Below, one piece after another: positions 5,010 through 11,717 of a stretch of 11,717 nt of DNA; position 1 is the first letter of the stretch, and each line of letters opens with the position of its first letter. Below the pieces are notes generated by a model, which had not been told where the DNA came from, did not search any database, and saw only the letters and a list, made by a program, of their open reading frames with translations. A program made the position numbers and the translations under genes. Source of the DNA: Pseudomonadota bacterium (GTDB lineage Bacteria; Pseudomonadota; Alphaproteobacteria; UBA8366; GCA-2717185); the NCBI GenBank assembly GCA_027619655.1, contig JAQCHR010000060.1, forward strand, positions 1-11,717, given 5' to 3'.

Positions 5010-7178
5010 TCATGCCTTCAGCGCCGCCAGCACCCGTTCGGGCGTGAACGGCATGTGGTACAGCCGCTTGCCGGTCAGCGCATGAAAGGCGTTGGCCACG
5101 GCGCCGCCAATAAATGGGTTGCCGATTTCGCCAAGGCCCGTTGGTCTGGTGTCCCGTTCAAGGAATTCCACATGGATTTCCTCCGGCGCCTCGGCCATGC
5201 GGAGCACCTCATAATCATGGAAATTTGACTGTTCCACGGCACCGTCCCGGATGGTCGCGCGTTCCTTCAGGACACTCGACAGGCCATAGATCACGCCGCT
5301 TTCGACATTGGCCCGCGCCATATCCGGCTGCACCACGATGCCGCCATCGACCGCAACCCAGACCTTGTGCACCCGGATTTTCCCGGATTGCCGGTCGAGC
5401 GATATTTCCACCACGCCCGCGCCAAGCGAGCCGGACCGTTCCGACACGGACAGGCCAAGCGCGCGTCCTTCCGGGCGCTTCTCGCCCCAGCGCGACATCG
5501 CCTCGACCCGGTCGAAGACGTCCCTGGCCTTCGGCGTCAGCGCCAAGCGCTCGCGGCGGAACGCCAGCGGGTCCTGCCCCTCCTCCGCCGCCATCTCGTC
5601 GACCATGCTTTCGATCGCGAACATATTGAACGGATGGGCCACGGCCCGCCAGTGCTTCAGGCGAATGCCATGCGACGCGCCGCGTTGTTCCAGGTCAAGG
5701 CTGGGCACACCGTAATAGCGCTCGATCTTCATGCCGGAGGTGATCAGTCCGCCGCCATCACCGATGACGCACTGCCGCCACGCCGAGACCCTGCCATCGG
5801 CATCGAGCGCCGCTTCGACGCATTGCAGGGTCTGCGGGCGGAACATGCCATAGGCGATATCCTCCTCGCGCGTCCAGATCATCTTTCCCGGCTTGCCGAC
5901 GGCACGGGACACCAGTGCCGCCTCGATTGTGTAGTCGGGAACCGAGCGGCGGCCGAAGGCGCCGCCCATATACTGCTGGTGGTGGATAACCTCGTCGAAG
6001 CCGAGCCCCAGCGCCGATGCGATGGCCGCCCGCGACGAACCCGGCGCCTGGGTGCCTTCCCAGATTTCCACCGTCTTTGCCGCTGCGTCATAGCGGGCGA
6101 CGGCGTTCAGCGGCTCCATCTGCGCGTGGTAGCCGTAATCGCTGCGGTATTCCGCGCGGAATACCTTTGCCGCCGCGGCGAAGGCGGCTTTCGCATCGCC
6201 CGTTCGGTTGACCGGCGAACCCTGCCCGGATTCCTGCGCCATCGCCGGATAGGTCTCGAACAGCGCTTGTTCGGAATTATAGCCCTGCGCCGCCGAGTCA
6301 GGGCGCCACTCGACCTGCAGCCCATCACGCGCGGCGATCGCATGCTCGAACGTATCCGCCACCACGGCGACACCACGATCCAGTTTCACAATATCGGATA
6401 CGCCTTTCATGGCGCGGATTTCCGCATCGTTCCAACGCAGCGGAGTCGCCAGTTGGACGGGCGCATGGACGGTACTGGCATAAACCATGCCCGGCACCTG
6501 GACATCGATGGAATACTGCGCGGTACCATTGACCTTGGCCGGGATATCCGCGCGCGGTACCGGGTGCCCGATGAGGCGGAAGGCGCTCGTCGGCTTGAGA
6601 TCGGCCATCGCAACCGCCGGCATGCCATCCGGCATCCCGGCAAAGGACGCGATCTCGCCATAACCGAGCCGCCGCCCCGATGCCGCATGCACGACCACGT
6701 TCGGTTCGGTCGCCAGGGTAGCGGCGTCGACGGCCCAGTGTTTCGCTGCTGCGTTCAGCAGCACCTTGCACACCTGCGCACCGGCCAGCCGCATCTGGTC
6801 GAAATAAATCATGACGGCGCGGCTGCCGTAGATCCCCATGCTCTTGCGGCCACTCCCGTAGCCATAGGTCTGGGGATCGGCCGGCGCCATTTCCAGCGTC
6901 ACCATCGACCAGTCCGCGTCCATTTCCTCGGCCAGTGCGACCGGGACGCCCGTCATCGACCCCTGCCCCATTTCCGCCGCCGGGGTAACAATGGTAATGC
7001 GGCCATCGTCAGCGATACGCACCCAGGCGCCAATCGTTTGTCCGGCCGTACTGCCTTGTGCCTCCGGCAACAGCACGAAGCCGCTTGCGCCCATTACGAC
7101 AGCGAATGACAAACCCGCCGTCCCGCCCAGGAAGCCGCGTCGCGAAACACCGGTTTTCTTGCGTTCGATCGTATCCAT
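5010..7178 (-). CDS. IorB-like molybdopterin subunit of an aldehyde/isoquinoline oxidoreductase-type hydroxylase, Tat-exported
   Basis: This is the large subunit of a xanthine-oxidase-family molybdenum hydroxylase, which inserts water-derived oxygen into an aldehyde or N-heterocycle. At 722 residues it matches the single-chain IorB layout. The N-terminus carries a twin-arginine signal, SRRGFLGG at 12-19, followed by a hydrophobic stretch to about 37, so the mature enzyme is expected in the periplasm. Cofactor-binding segments visible are GQGSMTG at 71-77, QMEPLNAVA at 353-361 and QQYMGGAFGRR at 401-411. The catalytic Glu is in PTGLGEIGNPF (Glu684). It starts three bases after the stop of the [2Fe-2S] subunit, with GGGAGGG inside the end of that gene as ribosome binding site, showing tight coupling. 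Enzymes of this type often donate electrons to a membrane c-type cytochrome; none is encoded in the window. The family is certain; the substrate is unknown. Confidence 0.95.
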   Translation of the reverse strand: MDTIERKKTGVSRRGFLGGTAGLSFAVVMGASGFVLLPEAQGSTAGQTIGAWVRIADDGRITIVTPAAEMGQGSMTGVPVALAEEMDADWSMVTLEMAPADPQTYGYGSGRKSMGIYGSRAVMIYFDQMRLAGAQVCKVLLNAAAKHWAVDAATLATEPNVVVHAASGRRLGYGEIASFAGMPDGMPAVAMADLKPTSAFRLIGHPVPRADIPAKVNGTAQYSIDVQVPGMVYASTVHAPVQLATPLRWNDAEIRAMKGVSDIVKLDRGVAVVADTFEHAIAARDGLQVEWRPDSAAQGYNSEQALFETYPAMAQESGQGSPVNRTGDAKAAFAAAAKVFRAEYRSDYGYHAQMEPLNAVARYDAAAKTVEIWEGTQAPGSSRAAIASALGLGFDEVIHHQQYMGGAFGRRSVPDYTIEAALVSRAVGKPGKMIWTREEDIAYGMFRPQTLQCVEAALDADGRVSAWRQCVIGDGGGLITSGMKIERYYGVPSLDLEQRGASHGIRLKHWRAVAHPFNMFAIESMVDEMAAEEGQDPLAFRRERLALTPKARDVFDRVEAMSRWGEKRPEGRALGLSVSERSGSLGAGVVEISLDRQSGKIRVHKVWVAVDGGIVVQPDMARANVESGVIYGLSSVLKERATIRDGAVEQSNFHDYEVLRMAEAPEEIHVEFLERDTRPTGLGEIGNPFIGGAVANAFHALTGKRLYHMPFTPERVLAALKA

Positions 7179-7181
7179 GGC

Positions 7182-7634
7182 CTAACCCTCCCGCGCCGCG
7201 CGCTGGATGGCGGCGATAATCCGCGTATAGGTGCCGCAACGGCAGATATTGCCGTTCATATGCGTGACGATTTCGTCCCGTGTCGGGTTGCCGTTGGCGG
7301 CCAGCAATTCGGCCGCCTTCATGATCTGGCCGGACTGGCAATAGCCGCATTGCGGCACCTGTTCGGCGACCCAGGCCTTTTGCAGCGCGTGGTCCGACCC
7401 GGGCGAAAGCCCCTCGATGGTGGTTACCGAAGCCCCTTCGACATCGGACAGCGCCGTCTGGCAGGACCGCACCGCCATGCCGTCCACATGCACCGTGCAG
7501 GCGCCGCACAACCCGGCGCCGCAACCGTACTTGGTACCCGTCAGTTTCAGATGTTCCCGTACCGCCCAGAGCAGCGGGGTTTCGGGCTCGGCATCCACCG
7601 AAACCCGTTTACCGTTCACGCTGAATGCTGTCAT
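7182..7634 (-). CDS. IorA-like [2Fe-2S] subunit of the molybdenum hydroxylase
   Basis: This is the small electron-transfer subunit with two [2Fe-2S] clusters, carrying electrons from the molybdenum site of the partner subunit. Numbering from MTAFSVNGKR (150 residues), the plant-ferredoxin-type cluster uses Cys38, Cys43, Cys46 and Cys58 (YGCGAGLCGACTVHVDG...RSC). The second, helical cluster uses Cys96, Cys99, Cys131 and Cys133 (QCGYC...ICRCGTY). All eight ligands are present. ATG 7634 is preferred because family members begin just before VNGK and GAGAAGGA lies ten bases upstream. An in-frame ATG at 7661 would add nine residues but has no ribosome binding site. The protein has no signal sequence and probably travels with the Tat-exported partner as a folded complex. 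It is the first gene of the operon and diverges from the MmgE/PrpD gene. Confidence 0.95.
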   Translation of the reverse strand: MTAFSVNGKRVSVDAEPETPLLWAVREHLKLTGTKYGCGAGLCGACTVHVDGMAVRSCQTALSDVEGASVTTIEGLSPGSDHALQKAWVAEQVPQCGYCQSGQIMKAAELLAANGNPTRDEIVTHMNGNICRCGTYTRIIAAIQRAAREG

Positions 7635-7684
7635 GGTTTCCGTATCCTTCTCGCCGGTCATCAGGATTACGCGTCTTCCAGGGA

Positions 7685-7716
7685 ATAATACTGGTCCGTG
7701 ACAAATCCTATCTCAA
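7685..7716 (-). promoter_or_regulatory. Candidate promoter of the iorA-like/iorB-like/GMC operon
   Basis: On the minus strand TATTAT (7685-7690) is a good -10 hexamer. TTGAGA (7711-7716) is the nearest -35-like sequence, but the 20-bp spacer is longer than ideal. TTGTCA (7699-7704) is a better hexamer at too short a distance. The location is about 50 bp upstream of the chosen start. Read by eye only. Confidence 0.3.
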
Positions 7717-7746
7717 CCTAAACGTGGCCGCCTGGCAGTCACGATA

Positions 7747-7775
7747 TTGCGAGATGCGTGGCGGCTGTCTACGCT
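7747..7775 (+). promoter_or_regulatory. Candidate promoter of the MmgE/PrpD gene
   Basis: TTGCGA (7747-7752) and TACGCT (7770-7775) are separated by exactly 17 bp, and would give a leader of about 25 nt before ATG 7807. Matches to the sigma-70 consensus are partial (four and three of six), so this is a suggestion. It shares the divergent region with the operon promoter on the other strand, so joint regulation is possible. Confidence 0.3.
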
Positions 7776-7806
7776 TGCACCAAACAGGCATACCGGGGGA
7801 ATTTCC

Positions 7807-9198
7807 ATGGCATCGATGAGCAGAACACTGGCCGCGTGGGTCGCCGGACTAACCTATGACGACCTGCCGGCCGACGTTGTCGATCGCGCCCGGGGCGTCA
7901 CCCTGCAGGCACTGACCTCGGCCCTGGTCGGCGAACAGTTTCCGGATTCGCGGGATGCCCTGGCCATGATGCGTGAAGAAGAGGCCGGTGGCGGCGGCGC
8001 CTGCACAACCCTTGGCAGCGGCGTGAAATTGACCAAAGCCGGAGCCGCCCTGGTCAATGCGGAAACCATCTTTGCCGGCGGCAAGTGGGATACCTTCCGC
8101 ATGCTGACCCATCCGGGCTGCGCGATCATTCCCGCAGCACTGGTCGGGGCGGAAATTGCCAACGCCAGCGGCAAGGATTTCATTACCGGCGTGGTGGCGG
8201 GATACGAGGTGATGGAGCGCATGGCCGCCGACTTCATCCCGACCCTCATGTCGCGCGGGTTCCATTCCGGGCCGGTCTTCGGCATTTTCGGTGCGGCGGT
8301 CGCGCTTGCGAAGATCACCGGGTTGAATGGAGACCAGACCCATGCCGCCATCGCGCAATGCGTCAACCTGGCCAGCGGCAACCTGGAAGGCGCGCGCAGC
8401 GGCGGCAAGGCGCTGCGAGAAGGGGGTGCTGTCCGCAATGCGATGCTGGCCGTCGCGATGGCACGGCACGGCGCCGCCGGCGGGGAGACGGCGCTGGAAG
8501 GCAAGGCCGGCTTCTACCATTCCTACGTAGGCAATAACCGGGGCGACCTGCGTTACAGCTTTACCGCCGACAACCGCGCCGACATGGACAACATTACCGC
8601 CAATCTGGGGCAGGACTGGATGTTCCTGGAAACCCTGTACCGGATCTATTCGACCGCCGGGTACAATATCGCCCATGTTGACGTGACCGCGGCGCTGTGC
8701 GCCGAGCACGGCATCAAATACGACGACGTGGAACGCATTCACACCGTGGTGAACTGGCTGGAAACCGAGTATCCCAGCCCGGCTTTCCCGTCGCGCAGCG
8801 GGCTGCCGGCCATCGACAACCCGCATTACTACGCCGCCTATGCGGTGGTAACAGGCGGATTCCCGCTGGACAAGTTCGTGCAGCGCAAGACCGGCGAGGC
8901 CGACCCCGCGGCAGTGCTGGAACTGATGCAGCGGGTGACGATTACACCGTCGCACCGGCATCCGCTCTTCGCGCCGTCGGTAACAATCCATCTGAAGGAT
9001 GGCCGCAGCGTAACCAAAGACGGGACGGGACGCGAATTCATCTTTGACTTCGAAGGGCTGGTGTCCCGCATGGGCGGAATCGCCCCCAGCCTGCCTGTCC
9101 CGGCCTCGCAGTACGACGCGCTGACCCAGGCCTGCCGGACGCTGGAAACGCTGGATCGCGCCGAAAGCCTGATTCCCCTGACACGCATACCGAAATAG
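7807..9198 (+). CDS. MmgE/PrpD-family protein
   Basis: The family includes 2-methylcitrate dehydratase, cis-aconitate decarboxylase and iminodisuccinate epimerase, cytoplasmic enzymes acting on small polycarboxylates. The 463-residue length is normal. The start is set by GGGGGA at 7795-7800, six bases before ATG; in-frame codons back to 7747 lack a site. Visible family features are the helical N-terminus, WDTFRMLTHPG (about 94-104) with Asp95 and His102, and GYEV (132-135). GFHSGPVFG (151-159), the core helix AAVALAKITGLN, the K-A-L-R-E-G-G turn around Lys201, and LEGKAGF near 230-236 follow. The usual Lys-x-(Tyr/Phe)-Pro segment of the second active-site region is instead YRIYSTAGYNIAH (278-290), so this is a divergent subgroup and no reaction is assigned. 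It diverges from the hydroxylase operon and converges on the MFS gene with three bases between stops. Confidence 0.9.
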   Translation: MASMSRTLAAWVAGLTYDDLPADVVDRARGVTLQALTSALVGEQFPDSRDALAMMREEEAGGGGACTTLGSGVKLTKAGAALVNAETIFAGGKWDTFRMLTHPGCAIIPAALVGAEIANASGKDFITGVVAGYEVMERMAADFIPTLMSRGFHSGPVFGIFGAAVALAKITGLNGDQTHAAIAQCVNLASGNLEGARSGGKALREGGAVRNAMLAVAMARHGAAGGETALEGKAGFYHSYVGNNRGDLRYSFTADNRADMDNITANLGQDWMFLETLYRIYSTAGYNIAHVDVTAALCAEHGIKYDDVERIHTVVNWLETEYPSPAFPSRSGLPAIDNPHYYAAYAVVTGGFPLDKFVQRKTGEADPAAVLELMQRVTITPSHRHPLFAPSVTIHLKDGRSVTKDGTGREFIFDFEGLVSRMGGIAPSLPVPASQYDALTQACRTLETLDRAESLIPLTRIPK

Positions 9199-9201
9199 AA
9201 A

Positions 9202-10398
9202 TCAGGCGGTAACTGGCGTCCCGCCGCCCCGCCGACGGTAAGCCAGCCACAGGGCCGCAAGGAAGGAAATAAACAACAGCGGCATCGCGCCGATATTGAC
9301 CCAGTCCCAGCCGAAATAATGCATCAGCGAGCCCGATGACAGCGAGCCGCCGGCGACGACTGTGAAGATGATGAAGTTATTCGCGGCCTGGGTCTTGGCG
9401 CGCTCCGACGGAGTATAGACTTCCGTCAACAGGTTGGTGCCCGCGGTGAAGGCGTAGTTCCAGCCAAGCCCCAGCAGCGCCATGGCGAGCCAGAAATCGA
9501 ATACCTCGGTACCGGACAGTGCGACAGCGACGCTGACGGTCTGGATCGCAATGCCGATACAGATCATGGTCACCGCGCCAAACCGGTTGATCAGCGATCC
9601 GGTAAAGAATCCCGGCGCATACATGAAGAAAATATGCCACTCAATGACCAGCGCGGTATCGGCAAAGATATGCTGCGCGTGCAGCATGGCCAGCGGCGTC
9701 GAGGTCATCAGCAGGTTCATCACCGCCTGCGCCACCACGGCGCAGAGTGTTGCGACGATAAAGACGGGTTGCCGCATGATTTCCCGGATCGGCCGACCCG
9801 GCGCCTTCGCTTCCTCCGGCGACAGTTTCGGAATATCCACCGCCATGACGACAATTCCGCTCAGCACCGTCACGCCGGTCATGAACATGTAGGAGGCGAA
9901 AAACTCGATGCCCTCGAACATGAACTGGCCGAGTTTGGCCATTTCGGGCCCGACGAAGGCGGCAACCAGTCCGCCGGTCAGGACGAGCGAGATTGCCTTG
10001 CTTTTGAATGCGGGCGCGGCGACGTCCGCGGCGGCGAAGCGATACAGATGGGCAAATCCGGAGAAAAAGCCGAACAGCAGCGCCCCGGCGCAGAAGGTCA
10101 GGAATTCCTGGGTATACAGCCCGTACAGGCAGGCCAGCCCGCCCAGTACGCCGATTAGCGATCCTGTTGCAAATCCGTAACCACGGCCGATCCGCCGCAT
10201 CAGCATCGCCGCTGGAATGGTCGCCGCCGCCGTACCGACAATGGCGAGGGTGATCGGGACCGTGGAAAGCGCCTTGTTGTCGGCGATTTCATAGGCAATC
10301 AGGGGGCTGGTGGCGACCAGCAGCGACCGGCCTGAATTATACAGCATCTGGCAGATTGCCAGAACGGCGACATTGCGCCAGTCGCGGCGTTGGCTCAT
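9202..10398 (-). CDS. Major facilitator superfamily (MFS) transporter
   Basis: This is an inner-membrane secondary transporter of 398 residues with about twelve hydrophobic segments in two halves of six. The halves are separated by a hydrophilic loop at about 189-208 (PKLSPEEAKAPGRP). The loop after the second helix, MRRIGRGYGF (67-76), is the MFS motif-A position. A characteristic stretch LGLGWNYAFTAGTNLLTEVY (309-328), then PSERAKTQAANNF, is typical of one bacterial MFS subgroup of unknown substrate. The N-terminus MSQRRDWRNV and a basic C-terminus (YRRRGGG) fit cytoplasmic ends. The ribosome binding site is weak (GGAAGAGA, rather distant). It lies 80 bp downstream of the transglutaminase gene and meets the MmgE/PrpD gene tail to tail with no room for a separate terminator. 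Transport of the substrate or product of the neighbouring oxidative genes is an inference from position. Confidence 0.9.
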   Translation of the reverse strand: MSQRRDWRNVAVLAICQMLYNSGRSLLVATSPLIAYEIADNKALSTVPITLAIVGTAAATIPAAMLMRRIGRGYGFATGSLIGVLGGLACLYGLYTQEFLTFCAGALLFGFFSGFAHLYRFAAADVAAPAFKSKAISLVLTGGLVAAFVGPEMAKLGQFMFEGIEFFASYMFMTGVTVLSGIVVMAVDIPKLSPEEAKAPGRPIREIMRQPVFIVATLCAVVAQAVMNLLMTSTPLAMLHAQHIFADTALVIEWHIFFMYAPGFFTGSLINRFGAVTMICIGIAIQTVSVAVALSGTEVFDFWLAMALLGLGWNYAFTAGTNLLTEVYTPSERAKTQAANNFIIFTVVAGGSLSSGSLMHYFGWDWVNIGAMPLLFISFLAALWLAYRRRGGGTPVTA

Positions 10399-10478
10399 GC
10401 TTTTCTATCTCTTCCGCAGCCTGGAACAGGGAGGGGGGCGTTCCGCACGGCGACCGCCGCGCGGCAGATATGGTATCC

Positions 10479-11351
10479 TTATTGCCCTGCGGTGACGCGC
10501 ACGTCCACTTCCATATTCAGGAAATCTTCCTGCGTTCCATCGAACGTGCCCTGCACGGGCACCGCCTGCCCCGGTTCGCGGACGACGGCGACGGGAATCA
10601 GGTTGGCTCCACCGACGATACCGTTGGTCGGATCGAATTCCTGCCAGCCCGCACCCGGCAGATAGACCTGCATCCAGGCACCCGCGCCAACCATCGTATC
10701 CCCCGCGCCATCCAGCGACGGATCGTACAGGTAGCCGCTGACGAAACGCGCGGCGAGGCCGACGGATCGCACCGCCTCTATCATGAACAGGGCGAAATCG
10801 CGGCAGCTTCCACTGCCAAGTTCAAGCGTCCCCACCGGGGTCCGCGTGCCGGGGTCATCACGGGATTCGTAGCGGAAAGTGTCCCTGATCCCTTCGGTGA
10901 CGTTGATCAGAAAATCCTGGGTCTCGGTCGGACCGTTCGGGTTGAAGAATCTGCGGGTCCATTCGATGATCTTGCGCTCCGGGTCCGGATACTGCCGTTC
11001 GATCGTGCGGCCCAGGTCGGGAATTTCCGATGTCGGGTAACTGAAAGGCAGGGTCTTCGCATAGGGTTCGATCGTGAAATCGATATCGTCGGAATGCGGA
11101 TAACGCTCGATCACGATCACGCTTCTGAACGACAGCATGTCGCTGCGCGACCCGGGCCGAACCACGGTCACGGAATTGCTGAAAACATCATGGTACCAGC
11201 TGACATCGCCCGGCGGTGAAATGGTCAGGTTGGCGTCGATCAGCCGCAGGTCATGGCTATCCCGCGGGCGAAACATAAGCCGATGATCGCCAAACGCGAC
11301 CTGACGCGCGTAACGATATGTCGTCGTATGATCGACGGTCAGCCTCTGCAT
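10479..11351 (-). CDS. Transglutaminase-like protein, catalytic His apparently missing
   Basis: This protein has 290 residues with two recognisable parts: the bacterial transglutaminase-like N-terminal domain (VDHTTTYRYARQVAFGDHRLMFRPRD, about 6-31) and the papain-like transglutaminase core. The core keeps the nucleophile in GSGSCRDFALFM (Cys183), then GLAARFVSGYLYDP, and the acid in EFDPTNG (Asp240). In relatives I know, the segment before WxQVYLPGAGW reads like GxGATHAW, giving the catalytic His. Here it is VGAGAWMQVYLPGAGW (221-236), as if three residues including His were deleted in frame. The protein may be inactive as a cysteine peptidase or may use another residue. AAGGA lies about nine bases before ATG. 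It follows the alpha-E gene by 63 bp, the usual pairing, in systems predicted to make or process peptide bonds; the true substrate is unknown. Confidence 0.9.
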   Translation of the reverse strand: MQRLTVDHTTTYRYARQVAFGDHRLMFRPRDSHDLRLIDANLTISPPGDVSWYHDVFSNSVTVVRPGSRSDMLSFRSVIVIERYPHSDDIDFTIEPYAKTLPFSYPTSEIPDLGRTIERQYPDPERKIIEWTRRFFNPNGPTETQDFLINVTEGIRDTFRYESRDDPGTRTPVGTLELGSGSCRDFALFMIEAVRSVGLAARFVSGYLYDPSLDGAGDTMVGAGAWMQVYLPGAGWQEFDPTNGIVGGANLIPVAVVREPGQAVPVQGTFDGTQEDFLNMEVDVRVTAGQ

Positions 11352-11414
11352 TTGGAGTAATCCTTGGGGTCGGGTTGGGAACGCGGGATCTTTAAGCGAA
11401 AAATGTTAAAGATT

Positions 11415-11717
11415 TTATCCGAAATAGGCGTCGTCAATCGCGCTGGTGAGAATGCCCACCTTCAACTGCATGGTATCCAGGTAATCATGCAGGGCAACGG
11501 CATCCATCCCCGCCACGGTACCGGTATCAACGACCGACCGGGCATCGTCAAGGGCCGCACGAATTGCGGCATTCCGTTTCAGGCGATGGGTTTTCGACAG
11601 TTCGCCGACAAGCGATTCGACCATGCCCAGCGAAAACGCAACCGACCGGGAGAACCGGTTGTCAAACAGCAGAAACGTCACAACGTCTTCCGCCGTCATC
11701 CCCGCAGGATGAACCTG
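11415..11717 (-). CDS. Alpha-E domain protein (DUF403), C-terminal 100 residues (cut by window end)
   Basis: The visible part is HPAGMTAEDVVTFLLFDNRFSRSVAFSLGMVESLVGEL, continuing through helical sequence to DDAYFG and TAA at 11415-11417. The D-x-x-F-x-R-S-V segment and all-helical character match the C-terminal third of alpha-E proteins, which are about 310 residues long. The frame stays open to the window edge (QVHPAG before the internal Met), so the gene continues beyond. The Met at 11699 is not the start. Alpha-E proteins commonly neighbour a circularly permuted ATP-grasp protein and a transglutaminase; the transglutaminase is here, so the ATP-grasp gene probably lies just upstream. The biochemical role is not established. 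Confidence 0.85.
   Translation of the reverse strand, partial: QVHPAGMTAEDVVTFLLFDNRFSRSVAFSLGMVESLVGELSKTHRLKRNAAIRAALDDARSVVDTGTVAGMDAVALHDYLDTMQLKVGILTSAIDDAYFG

Noticed and set aside
5367..7109. Very long plus-strand open frame (580 codons) opposite the IorB-like gene
   Set aside because: It is antisense to a well-supported molybdopterin subunit and its translation is His/Arg-rich without any domain; it is a by-product of G+C-rich codon bias.
7849..8991. 380-codon minus-strand frame opposite the MmgE/PrpD gene
   Set aside because: The protein has no recognisable motif and the plus strand carries clear family motifs and a good ribosome binding site.
9199..9201. A terminator between the convergent MmgE/PrpD and MFS genes
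   Set aside because: Only three bases separate the stop codons and no hairpin with a T-tail was seen around them.
10356..11219. 287-codon plus-strand frame opposite the transglutaminase gene
   Set aside because: The translation is Arg/His-rich with no motif, against a complete minus-strand family match.

Overview
The window looks like a G+C-rich chromosomal segment from an alphaproteobacterium, plausibly a Rhodospirillales-like or other environmental lineage. This is inferred from base composition, codon use and protein flavour: IorAB-type molybdenum hydroxylase, choline-dehydrogenase-like GMC oxidoreductase, PAS_5 protein, and an alpha-E/transglutaminase pair. No rRNA, tRNA, CRISPR array, transposase or phage gene was seen.

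Layout from left to right. Positions 1-541 (minus) hold the N-terminal part of an alpha/beta hydrolase cut by the window edge. Divergent from it, at 784-1002 (plus), is a gene that conventional ORF calling splits at a UGA codon. Read with selenocysteine at UGA 814-816 it gives a complete 72-residue SelW/Rdx-family selenoprotein with a C-A-V-U redox motif, and a hairpin of the bacterial SECIS type sits 13 nt after the UGA. This is the main discovery of the window. Then comes a SAM methyltransferase gene (1116-2480) interrupted by an in-frame TAG, a 27-codon ORF with a good ribosome binding site, and a PAS_5 protein gene (2714-3198) whose reading frame breaks at a run of seven T. These neighbouring lesions suggest decay, or sequence errors that should be checked.

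Positions 3286-7634 form a minus-strand operon read right to left: an IorA-like [2Fe-2S] subunit, an IorB-like Tat-exported molybdopterin subunit and a GMC flavin dehydrogenase, closed by a perfect 15-bp palindrome that is probably its terminator. Diverging from it is a MmgE/PrpD-family gene (7807-9198, plus), which meets an MFS transporter (9202-10398, minus) tail to tail with a 3-bp gap. Together these look like a set for oxidising and degrading a small organic molecule, with uptake or export. The substrate cannot be read from the sequence.

The right end (10479-11717, minus) holds a transglutaminase-like protein preceded by the C-terminal end of an alpha-E (DUF403) protein. In bacteria these usually sit with a circularly permuted ATP-grasp protein, which would be expected just beyond the window. 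The transglutaminase keeps its Cys and Asp but appears to lack the catalytic His.
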